A DNA stretch of 34,562 nt from an uncultured Lachnospiraceae bacterium (lineage in GTDB: Bacteria > Bacillota > Clostridia > Lachnospirales > Lachnospiraceae): NCBI GenBank assembly GCA_905233835.1, contig CAJOGB010000008.1, positions 1 through 34,562 of the forward strand, in the 5' to 3' direction. Each line of letters opens with the position of its first letter. The stretch's first letter is position 1. Positions 1 through 8,326 of this stretch are shown here, piece after piece. The position numbers and the translations under genes were made by a program. The notes beneath the pieces are model-generated. The model did no database searches, was not told where the DNA came from, and saw nothing but the letters and a program-made list of their open reading frames with translations.

Positions 1-161
1 CGTTCCTTATAAATACAGCATCTAAACTGTGCATGGGGACCCTGAATCAATCTCTCGGGTATAAACTCTCTTTCTTCTTCCAATCGATCCTCAAAAGCAA
101 GGCGAGCAACTTCACGAAGGACTTCGTGTTTGATTTTAATCACACCTTCATCAGCGTACAT
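1..161 (-). CDS. N-terminus of [FeFe]-hydrogenase-like 4Fe-4S protein (partial, runs off window)
   Basis: Minus-strand frame open from ATG at 161 to window edge: MYADEGVIKIKHEVLREVARLAFEDRLEEEREFIPERLIQGPHAQFRCCIYKER; GGAG upstream. The start resembles monomeric [FeFe] hydrogenases of clostridia. Confidence 0.65.
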   Translation of the reverse strand, partial: MYADEGVIKIKHEVLREVARLAFEDRLEEEREFIPERLIQGPHAQFRCCIYKE

Positions 162-190
162 TCTTTTTCTCCGTTTCTATTTTATTTTAA

Positions 191-1873
191 TCAAATGTCA
201 CCCGCTTTTTTGATTTTAAGCTTCATTTGATACATCTTTTCATCCGCCATACGATACAAATGCTCGGCATCCTCATTCGGTGCCTCCGATTTTGAAACCA
301 TACCGTAAGCGGCTCCGATATCAAACTCCAAGTCTTTGGCTGACTCATGATTCAAACGGGAAAGTTTCACCAATGCATGTTCCAGTTTGTTCTTATCACC
401 CGTGGAAACCACCACGAACTCATCTCCGCCCATTCGAATCAAATAATCACCGTCATCGAAAGACTCCTTAAGATTGTTTGCAAAGGTCGTAAGGAGCAAA
501 TCCCCCTTACTGTGTCCGTAGGTGTCGTTAACGGTTTTCAAACCGTTTAAGTCCATATTGATAATGGTAAAGTTTTCGTTGGAACGATTTAACTCTTCAA
601 ACAACTCCTCGCAACGGGCACGGTTGTAAAGTCCCGTCAAAGGATCGTGAAAAGCCAAACGCATCAGATTTTTTTGACTTTCTTCTTCCACAATACGATT
701 GTATATGTAGAACAAATAGCTCATAGCCAAAAACAGTATAAATACCAGGGCCCCTAATGGCAATAGGGAATTTGACAGGTTTTGATCGTTCGCAAGGAAG
801 TATTTTTGTATGATAAAACGAATTAAATCTACCCCGCCTGTGGCAAAGAGTACGAAGAATCCAATATTTAAAACCTTATCGGATGCATTCATATCGCCAA
901 GGGGTTTCCAACCTGCGATAACGATAATCACTAGAGACATGGCCATAATCAAATGAAATACTCCAAGAGTCTTACAATAATGAGCAATGTTTGTATAATG
1001 AAGAATCGGAGCAACCACTGCATAGACAATACAAGCAATCAAACTGAATCGCAGCAGCATAATCTTCCATTTTTCACTGTCCCTCCGAAGGGAAAAGATC
1101 TGAACCAAAAGAGGAATGATTGCCAAAAACAGCGTCTCGTATTCAATCTTAGTATTTATCGCCAGATTCGTAGAAAAAATCTGCATGGTTTTCGTAGAGC
1201 AAAGAGACCAAAGACCGATCAAAAAAGAAAAGGCCCCCAACCAAACCACACTTGAGATACTGGAGCCCTGTATAATACCGGCCACAGACATTAATAAAAA
1301 GATGATTCCGCAAACAACCAAAAAGATCCTGATAAAGAATCTGAGCATATGTTGTCTTGCAAAGCAAGAAATCAGATACTGAGACGAAAAAATCTGCACC
1401 ATGGGAATGCTGGAGAAAGAATCGTCCTCACAGGAGGAAATCGTAATCTGAATCTGTTTGCCGCCTGCATGTTCAGGAAGTGCAATAAAATGATATCCGC
1501 TTCCCACCATCTTTCCCACATCATTGAGTTCTCTTCCGTAGGAATAAAACTTCTTTCCGTCCACAAACACATCCACGGTAGACAAATACACCAAAAGTGC
1601 AACGGAAGAACGTTTATCGATGTTTTCCGGAATCTGATTGATTAAAACAATAGAATCTCCGTCATTCATAATATGGGGAAACTTATACTGACTTAGCGTT
1701 ACATCTTCATGACGCTGCCCGTCCTGAATCACGGTCCAACCCTCATCAAAATCCGTTACATATGTCATTTCACGTCCAAAATAAAACACGCAAATAACAA
1801 ATACGATGGTAAGGATTACCAGTATTTCCACGGAAAGACGTATGAATCTGTGTGCTGCTTTTTCATTTTTCAT
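191..1873 (-). CDS. Membrane diguanylate cyclase: extracellular beta-sandwich-like region, multi-TM, GGDEF
   Basis: 560 aa; canonical RMGGDEF; N-terminal TM, ~150 aa outside domain, several TM helices, C-terminal GGDEF domain. Confidence 0.9.
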   Translation of the reverse strand: MKNEKAAHRFIRLSVEILVILTIVFVICVFYFGREMTYVTDFDEGWTVIQDGQRHEDVTLSQYKFPHIMNDGDSIVLINQIPENIDKRSSVALLVYLSTVDVFVDGKKFYSYGRELNDVGKMVGSGYHFIALPEHAGGKQIQITISSCEDDSFSSIPMVQIFSSQYLISCFARQHMLRFFIRIFLVVCGIIFLLMSVAGIIQGSSISSVVWLGAFSFLIGLWSLCSTKTMQIFSTNLAINTKIEYETLFLAIIPLLVQIFSLRRDSEKWKIMLLRFSLIACIVYAVVAPILHYTNIAHYCKTLGVFHLIMAMSLVIIVIAGWKPLGDMNASDKVLNIGFFVLFATGGVDLIRFIIQKYFLANDQNLSNSLLPLGALVFILFLAMSYLFYIYNRIVEEESQKNLMRLAFHDPLTGLYNRARCEELFEELNRSNENFTIINMDLNGLKTVNDTYGHSKGDLLLTTFANNLKESFDDGDYLIRMGGDEFVVVSTGDKNKLEHALVKLSRLNHESAKDLEFDIGAAYGMVSKSEAPNEDAEHLYRMADEKMYQMKLKIKKAGDI

Positions 1874-1874
1874 T

Positions 1875-3617
1875 TTAAACTCTGCGTCCTTTTTTGCTCA
1901 AACGTTTCATTTCATACATGCGCTCATCGGCTATGCGGAATACCTGCTCGCTCTTTGGCTCATAGATTTCCGAACTTCCCGCGATACCGTACGCGGCATC
2001 GATTTCCAATCCCGTTTCCTTTTTATACTTTTCGAGATTCTTAAAATAGATAGCCATCAACTCATTTTCCGTAGGAATGCTTTTTCCTTCGATAATGGTT
2101 AAGAACTCGTCTCCTCCCATTCGCATGGATTTTCCATACTCTGAAAAACTCTCAAGCAACACCTTTCCGAAGGATGAAATAAGAAGATCCCCGGCCGCAT
2201 GTCCTTTTTCATCGTTTAACTTCTTTAATCCGTTTAAATCAAAATCGATAAACAAGTAATTGGGCTGTTCTTTTTTATCCAATTCTTTAAAAATCTCTTC
2301 GCATTCCAAGCGATTAAAAAGTCCCGTAAGAGCATCCTTATATACCATGGAAGCTAACGCGTCCTGCTGAGATTTGGAAAGGACTTCGTCATACAAATGC
2401 ACAGCATAACTGACAAGAAGAGCGATCACAAATGCGATTAATGCCACCGGAGTCAGTATATTGGACATTCGAGGCATTCCTCTGCTGATATAGTTTCCGT
2501 TAATATATTCAAAGATTAACCAAAAGCCCGCCAAAGAAACACATGCCAAAGCATAATGATAAATCTTTTCACCCTTATTCATCTTATTGATGTCATTTAC
2601 TCCCACAAAAAGCATAACCGCACAATCAAATGCAGCTAAGATGTAAAACAATAATACGGTCTGCGGATAATGCACCATATTGGAATAATGCAAAGAACCG
2701 ATAATCAAATTGAAGACAATGTTGATAATCATGGTACTTCGAATAGTATTTTTTTGATCCTCAGTTAAATTCTCGCGAATCTTTATGTTATATCCCAAAA
2801 GCGGCAAGAAAGATAATTCCATAAGGAAAAATTCCATGGAAGAATTCGTAGCAACCGGCGTGCCCAAAAGAAGCATAATTTTATGCGAACACATACACCA
2901 CATACCAGCCATAAAAGAAAAGACGCCGATTAAAAACAATCGGAAATAATCATTGTTTAAATAGGTGTAGGCCAAACTTACAATGGTAATAATCAGTCCC
3001 AACACAACCAAAAAAACACTGGTAAAAATGCCAAAGACGTTTTCGTCTACAAAAGTGGAATAGGCAGTTTGTGTGGAGGTAAGTTCCAAATCCGGAACGG
3101 AAGAAATCGCATTCTTTTCCAAACTTTTAAAATGAATGGTAAGAAGATGATTTCCTCGATAATTCGGAATGGTCACAAAATAATATCCCATTCCCATGTA
3201 GGGATTTACTTTACCTTCCTCCGGCTTTACCTCATAAATAAGTTCATCATCAAAATACACTTCCATGGCACAAAGTCTGTCATAAACGCGCAATGTGGAG
3301 TCATGCAACATATTCTCTGAAAGCATACGTGACATGGTCAATTCTTCAATATTTGAGTCTAAATCTCTTGTAAATCGGAATTCGTTAATACTTGCATTGG
3401 TAAACAGCGTTTCGTCGATTTTGATGTCCCAGCCTTCCGTGATATCATACACGGTTCCCTGGCGATCCGCATTTTTAAAGATCAACCAAAAGGTAAACAG
3501 CAAAGACACAACCACCGCTGCTTCAACAACTGATAATAGAATTTTAGATAAGCTTCTTTTCTTCATTTTCCCCATACTACCCCAATGTTTCCCTTTGGAA
3601 AACATTATATCATTCAA
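1875..3617 (-). CDS. Membrane diguanylate cyclase, paralogue of the adjacent gene
   Basis: 580 aa; same architecture as 191..1873; canonical RMGGDEF; 1-bp intergenic gap. Confidence 0.9.
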   Translation of the reverse strand: MNDIMFSKGKHWGSMGKMKKRSLSKILLSVVEAAVVVSLLFTFWLIFKNADRQGTVYDITEGWDIKIDETLFTNASINEFRFTRDLDSNIEELTMSRMLSENMLHDSTLRVYDRLCAMEVYFDDELIYEVKPEEGKVNPYMGMGYYFVTIPNYRGNHLLTIHFKSLEKNAISSVPDLELTSTQTAYSTFVDENVFGIFTSVFLVVLGLIITIVSLAYTYLNNDYFRLFLIGVFSFMAGMWCMCSHKIMLLLGTPVATNSSMEFFLMELSFLPLLGYNIKIRENLTEDQKNTIRSTMIINIVFNLIIGSLHYSNMVHYPQTVLLFYILAAFDCAVMLFVGVNDINKMNKGEKIYHYALACVSLAGFWLIFEYINGNYISRGMPRMSNILTPVALIAFVIALLVSYAVHLYDEVLSKSQQDALASMVYKDALTGLFNRLECEEIFKELDKKEQPNYLFIDFDLNGLKKLNDEKGHAAGDLLISSFGKVLLESFSEYGKSMRMGGDEFLTIIEGKSIPTENELMAIYFKNLEKYKKETGLEIDAAYGIAGSSEIYEPKSEQVFRIADERMYEMKRLSKKGRRV

Positions 3618-3632
3618 GCCCTTAATAGAAAA

Positions 3633-4142
3633 CTACATATTCCCCTTTAAATAGGCTTCGATAATCTGTGCCGTCACTTCCGCAGCCCGATGTGCATGGA
3701 TGCGATCCATGGTCTCTTCAAAAACCTTGTTCTGACGATATTGGGAAAGCTCCTTTTTCATCGCCTTTTTCTCTTCTTCGGCACGCTTTTCCATACGTTT
3801 TTCTTGACGCACATGTTCCGCACGCACCTTTCGTTTAAAGGAAAGTTCCGTCAAATCTTCTTTCGATCCAAATACCTTCGGCCCGCTGTATCTTCGAACG
3901 TTATCGGAAGATGCCGGCGCTTCGTAAACCGGCTTTGCAGGCTCCGGATTCTCCATATGCTCCATCAAATAATCGTATGCGCCTTGGACATCATAGTACT
4001 GCCAAGTCACATCCTCGTTTGGATGCTCGTCCGGGTGATACTTTCGAACCAGTTTTTTATATGCACTTTTAATCTGATCTTTGGTGGCATCCTTCGGTAA
4101 TCCCAAGACCAAAAGTGCCTCAATTTTTGATGAAAAGCCCAA
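3633..4142 (-). CDS. J-domain protein (DnaJ-like, J domain only)
   Basis: LGLPKDATKDQIKSAYKKLVRKYHPDEHP with HPD motif; charged C-terminus, no zinc-finger domain. Confidence 0.85.
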   Translation of the reverse strand: MGFSSKIEALLVLGLPKDATKDQIKSAYKKLVRKYHPDEHPNEDVTWQYYDVQGAYDYLMEHMENPEPAKPVYEAPASSDNVRRYSGPKVFGSKEDLTELSFKRKVRAEHVRQEKRMEKRAEEEKKAMKKELSQYRQNKVFEETMDRIHAHRAAEVTAQIIEAYLKGNM

Positions 4143-4145
4143 GTT

Positions 4146-5348
4146 TTATTTCTCCCTAAAAAGCTCCAACACTTCCCCGATAAAGTACAAGGAACCGAAA
4201 ATCACTATCTTTTCCGGGAATTTTTTTGCACCGGAAATCGCTTCACTTATTTTATCATATTCACAGGCTTCCACTCCATAGGATTCAATGGTTTTTGCCA
4301 ATTCTTCCGCATTTAATGCCCGTTCGGAATCTACGGTAACGGTTAAAAAGCGAGTGGCAAAAGGAAGGATGGTCTGTATCATGGACGCATAGTCCTTATC
4401 CGCCAAAACTCCAAAAATAAAGGTAAACTTTTCATCCGGATAAAGGGTATCCAAACTCTTTTTTAATGCGTACACACCCTGGGGATTATGGGCACCGTCC
4501 AAAAGAATAAAAGGATTCTTTGAAATCACATCCATTCGTCCCGGCCATCTGGCTTTCTTCAGTCCGGAAATAATATCAAACTCCTCTTCCAAAAGTCGGA
4601 TCGCCGCCACCGCATTTTTCGCATTTTCAATTTGATACGGAGGAAACCGAAGCAATCGAAGTTCCTCTGTAGAAACCTCTTCCGCAAAAAAATAGGGTAC
4701 GTTTTTTTCTTCGCAGGTTTGGATGATGACATCCCGCGCTTCCACATCCATATCTCCGATTACGGTCTGGGTTCCTTCTCGAATAATTCCCGCTTTATTC
4801 TTTGCGATTTCGGCTAAAGAATTTCCCAAAACCGCCTCATGATCGAATCCGATATTTGTAATCACGGAAACGATGGGAACCTTCGATACCGCTCTGGTGG
4901 AATCATAGGTTCCTCCCAATCCCGTTTCCAAAACCACATAATCACATTCCTGCTCTTTGTAGTATAAAAGTGCCATACAAAGTGCAATATCAAACATGGT
5001 AGGCTCCACATTTTTTTCTTTGCAAAGCAAAAGTAGTCTCTCACCGATGCGAACCACATCTTCTCTGGGAATTCTGGAAAAAGTTCCCTCTTTTCCGATT
5101 CGAATACGCTCGCGGAAGGAAATCAAATGGGGAGATGTAAACAGTCCTACCTTCTTTTGCCCCGCCAAGACGGATGCCGTGTTCATGGCGGTGGATCCCT
5201 TTCCGTTGGTTCCTGCGATATGAATGATTTCAAACGCTTCTTCCGGATTTCCCAAATAGGATAAAAGTTCCTCGTAAATCTCAAATCCCGTCTTTTTCCC
5301 GAAGCGTCGCATGGATTCGATTTTTTTAACAATTTCTTCGTAAGTCAT
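4146..5348 (-). CDS. folC: Bifunctional folylpolyglutamate synthase/dihydrofolate synthase
   Basis: HIAGTNGKGSTA P-loop, GLFTSPHL, LLDGAHNPQG motifs; 400 aa. Confidence 0.93.
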   Translation of the reverse strand: MTYEEIVKKIESMRRFGKKTGFEIYEELLSYLGNPEEAFEIIHIAGTNGKGSTAMNTASVLAGQKKVGLFTSPHLISFRERIRIGKEGTFSRIPREDVVRIGERLLLLCKEKNVEPTMFDIALCMALLYYKEQECDYVVLETGLGGTYDSTRAVSKVPIVSVITNIGFDHEAVLGNSLAEIAKNKAGIIREGTQTVIGDMDVEARDVIIQTCEEKNVPYFFAEEVSTEELRLLRFPPYQIENAKNAVAAIRLLEEEFDIISGLKKARWPGRMDVISKNPFILLDGAHNPQGVYALKKSLDTLYPDEKFTFIFGVLADKDYASMIQTILPFATRFLTVTVDSERALNAEELAKTIESYGVEACEYDKISEAISGAKKFPEKIVIFGSLYFIGEVLELFREK

Positions 5349-5368
5349 TATTTCACCCTAATAGAAAA

Positions 5369-5401
5369 TACGGTATGAAATCTGCTTTATTTCATACCGT
5401 A
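5369..5401 (-). terminator. Intrinsic terminator after degV-family gene
   Basis: Inverted repeat TACGGTATGAAAT / ATTTCATACCGTA, followed on minus by TTTTCTATT. Confidence 0.7.
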
Positions 5402-5414
5402 AATCATACTCAAA

Positions 5415-6284
5415 TTAAACTACCATGATGATGCCGCCGTCATTGGCATACATACTGGAAACCCCGTTGGTATCCACCACGATAATATCTTTAAATGAAG
5501 CCTTCGATTCCACGATTTCTTTTAACATAGCCGCCGTATTCGGGCAATTGCAATGAGAAATCGCAAGCACACGCTCCTTTGTATTTTCCGTCACTTCCAT
5601 CATGCACTCCGCCATCTTTTCCAGGGCTTTTTTCATACCTCTGGCCTGTGCCAACTGCTGGATGCTTCCAATCTCGGTAGATCCCATAATCGGCTTAATG
5701 TTAAGCGTATTTGCAATCATGGATTTTAAATTGGAAAGACGACCGGCTTTTCGAAGGGTCTCCAAACTTTCCAACACAAAAAACGTATGCTGGCTTTCAA
5801 TGTACTTATCCGTCTCTTCAATCACTTCTTCGAAGCTTAAGCCCGCTTCTTCCAGTTCCGCGATTTTCTTTCCGATTAAGGTCTGACCAATGGATGCGGA
5901 TTTGGAATCAAACACATGAATCTGTACATCCTCTTCGTCTTCCTCAAACAGGTTCTTCGCCAAAACTGCACTGTTATAGGAACCGGACAATTGGGCGGAA
6001 AGCGTAATAATATAAACGCGATCTGCATCCTCCATCTCCGCCATATACGCAGACGGCGAAGGACAAGCGGATTTCGGAGCACCTTCGTACTCTTCCACAC
6101 GTCTTAAAAACTCCGCCTGATCAAAAGAGGCGTCGTCTAAAATAGACCAGTCACCGACTTCTAATGTAAGCGGCACATTGGCAAAGTGCGCGTTATTTTT
6201 CATTTCGTCAAACAGCTCACCGCAGCTGTCAATTACTATCTTATACATACCCATAATATTAAAGCATAATCCCTTGTTTTTCAA
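5415..6284 (-). CDS. DegV family (fatty-acid-binding) protein; probable start at internal Met near 6248
   Basis: MYKIVIDSCGEL, SAQLSGSYNSA, FDSKSASIGQTLIGKKIAEL typical of DegV. Confidence 0.85.
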   Translation of the reverse strand: MKNKGLCFNIMGMYKIVIDSCGELFDEMKNNAHFANVPLTLEVGDWSILDDASFDQAEFLRRVEEYEGAPKSACPSPSAYMAEMEDADRVYIITLSAQLSGSYNSAVLAKNLFEEDEEDVQIHVFDSKSASIGQTLIGKKIAELEEAGLSFEEVIEETDKYIESQHTFFVLESLETLRKAGRLSNLKSMIANTLNIKPIMGSTEIGSIQQLAQARGMKKALEKMAECMMEVTENTKERVLAISHCNCPNTAAMLKEIVESKASFKDIIVVDTNGVSSMYANDGGIIMVV

Positions 6285-6289
6285 ATAAA

Positions 6290-6781
6290 TTATAGGATTT
6301 CTTCAAAGGAAATTCCCTTTTCGTGAAGGAAATTCTGCACCCATTTTTCCCATGCATCGTTAATACTTTTATCCATGGTAAAAATCTTAAATGCACTGCC
6401 GGTGGTAAGGGTCAATTCCCCGTCTTTAAATCGCACCAGAAACGATAAATTCTCCACATCAAAGGGTTGAAGCGTACTTTCCGTCTCATCCAAAAAACCT
6501 TCCAATTCCTTAGACGGAAGCAAAAACATAAAGGTAAAACTCTCCGGTGTTTTTGTGCCCTTTATCATTTCAAGGCAAATGGGACGAAGCACTCCGTAGG
6601 TCACATATCCACGCTCATCAAGTTCCTCCTCCGAAAAAAATCCGGGCGCCGGAGATCCCGTTAAATGAAGGGATGCCTTTCCGGAAATCTTTACCTCGGA
6701 AAGCAAAAAGTTATCAAAGGTATCCTTCGTTAAAATATGCGCCATTACGTTTTTATTATCGAAAAGACGATACACCCGCAT
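6290..6781 (-). CDS. Conserved hypothetical protein (DUF5721-like)
   Basis: 163 aa ORF tightly packed between clpX-like and degV genes; family name from recollection only. Confidence 0.6.
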   Translation of the reverse strand: MRVYRLFDNKNVMAHILTKDTFDNFLLSEVKISGKASLHLTGSPAPGFFSEEELDERGYVTYGVLRPICLEMIKGTKTPESFTFMFLLPSKELEGFLDETESTLQPFDVENLSFLVRFKDGELTLTTGSAFKIFTMDKSINDAWEKWVQNFLHEKGISFEEIL

Positions 6782-8311
6782 TTAGTTCTCTGCCACCTTT
6801 TGTCTGTTTGCAATCACTCCGATTTCTCTTGGAATAATCTTCGGACCGCCTTTTTTCAAAATATAGTCTTCTGTAATAATTACCGTTCCGATGTTTTCAT
6901 CCTTCGGAATTTCATACATGATATCAAGCATAAACTCTTCGATAATGGAACGAAGGGCTCTGGCACCCAGTTCCTTTTCCTTTGCCAAAGAAGCAATGGC
7001 ACGAAGGGCACCCTCTTCAAATTCCAAGTTTACTTCATCATAACGAAGCAGTTTCTGATACTGTTTTAAAATCGCATTTTTCGGCTCGGTTAAAATACGA
7101 ACCAGCATATCCTCGGAAAGCGTCTCCAAAGAAAATACCACAGGAAGTCTTCCGATAAACTCCGGAATCATACCGAATTTACGTAAATCCTCTGCAGTTG
7201 TACGAGCGAGAATGTTTTCTTCGTTATCGTACTTATCCTTTAAGTCTGCCACGAATCCCATGGAAGAAGACTTATTTAAGCGCTCCTTAATGATATCCGA
7301 AAGTTCCGGAAATGCTCCGCCGCAAATGAACAAAATATTTTTGGTATCGATGGCAGCCATAGGAACCATCGCATTTTTAGATGATGCTCCCACAGGCACT
7401 TCCACTTCCGCACCTTCTAAGAGTTTTAACATTCCCTGCTGAACGGATTCACCGGAAACATCTCTTTGATGAGCGTTTTTCTTCTTTGCAAGCTTGTCAA
7501 TCTCATCAATGAAGATAATACCTTTTTCCGCACGCTCCACATCGTTGTCTGCTGCCGCTAAAAGCTTTGATACCACAGATTCGATATCATCACCGATGTA
7601 TCCCGCCTCCGTAAGAGACGTCGCATCCGTAATGGCAAGGGGCACATCAAGTAGTCTAGCAAGTGTCTTTACCATATAGGTTTTTCCGGAACCTGTAGGT
7701 CCGATCATAAGCATATTGGACTTTTCGATTTCCACACCGTCATCGTCGTCCAAAAGATTTTCAGACTGAATCACACGTTTATAGTGATTAAATACCGCTA
7801 CGGACATTACCTTTTTTGCATAGTCCTGTCCTACCACATGTTCATCCAACTTTGCTTTAATCTCATGTGGTGGCGGAATGTTTTTAATATCGATTACCGG
7901 CGGTTCTTTCTTTTCGTCTTTTTTCTTTTTCTTTTTGATCCGCTGAGAATTGGGAATTCCTCCAAATCCCGCCAAATCCGAAAGATTTAAAAACGAAATA
8001 TTTGGAATGTGATTTGTCACATTCTTTTCGTCGTCTTTTGTATCATCCTCGCCATCTGTCACATTCTCTGCGGGAGAAGATACTTTTCCTCCGAACAAAG
8101 AGTTTATGGAATCCATGCCGAATCCCATATTTGCTACACTGTCAAAAGTCTTTTGTAAACAATCTGGGCAAATATGAAGCCCCGGTGCTACCTGTACCAT
8201 CTTTCCGGCTGTAGACTCCGTTCTGTGGCATACGTAGCAGACGTTTTCATAATCGTCCTTTTTCTCATCCGAATCGTCCAAAGTGTAATTCTTTTCTTCA
8301 TCTAAAGCCAT
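6782..8311 (-). CDS. clpX: ClpX-like AAA+ ATPase with zinc-binding domain and extended linker
   Basis: CxxC...CPDC zinc domain, GPTGSGKT Walker A, IIFIDEID Walker B, GYIGDD pore loop, EFIGRLPVVFSL, GARALRSIIEEFM. Confidence 0.9.
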   Translation of the reverse strand: MALDEEKNYTLDDSDEKKDDYENVCYVCHRTESTAGKMVQVAPGLHICPDCLQKTFDSVANMGFGMDSINSLFGGKVSSPAENVTDGEDDTKDDEKNVTNHIPNISFLNLSDLAGFGGIPNSQRIKKKKKKDEKKEPPVIDIKNIPPPHEIKAKLDEHVVGQDYAKKVMSVAVFNHYKRVIQSENLLDDDDGVEIEKSNMLMIGPTGSGKTYMVKTLARLLDVPLAITDATSLTEAGYIGDDIESVVSKLLAAADNDVERAEKGIIFIDEIDKLAKKKNAHQRDVSGESVQQGMLKLLEGAEVEVPVGASSKNAMVPMAAIDTKNILFICGGAFPELSDIIKERLNKSSSMGFVADLKDKYDNEENILARTTAEDLRKFGMIPEFIGRLPVVFSLETLSEDMLVRILTEPKNAILKQYQKLLRYDEVNLEFEEGALRAIASLAKEKELGARALRSIIEEFMLDIMYEIPKDENIGTVIITEDYILKKGGPKIIPREIGVIANRQKVAEN

Positions 8312-8326
8312 GTAAACACCTGCTTT

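Noticed and set aside
280-2259. Numerous plus-strand ORFs of 60-119 aa over the GGDEF genes
   Set aside because: Antisense to strong coding sequence with clear motifs; no SD or recognisable product.
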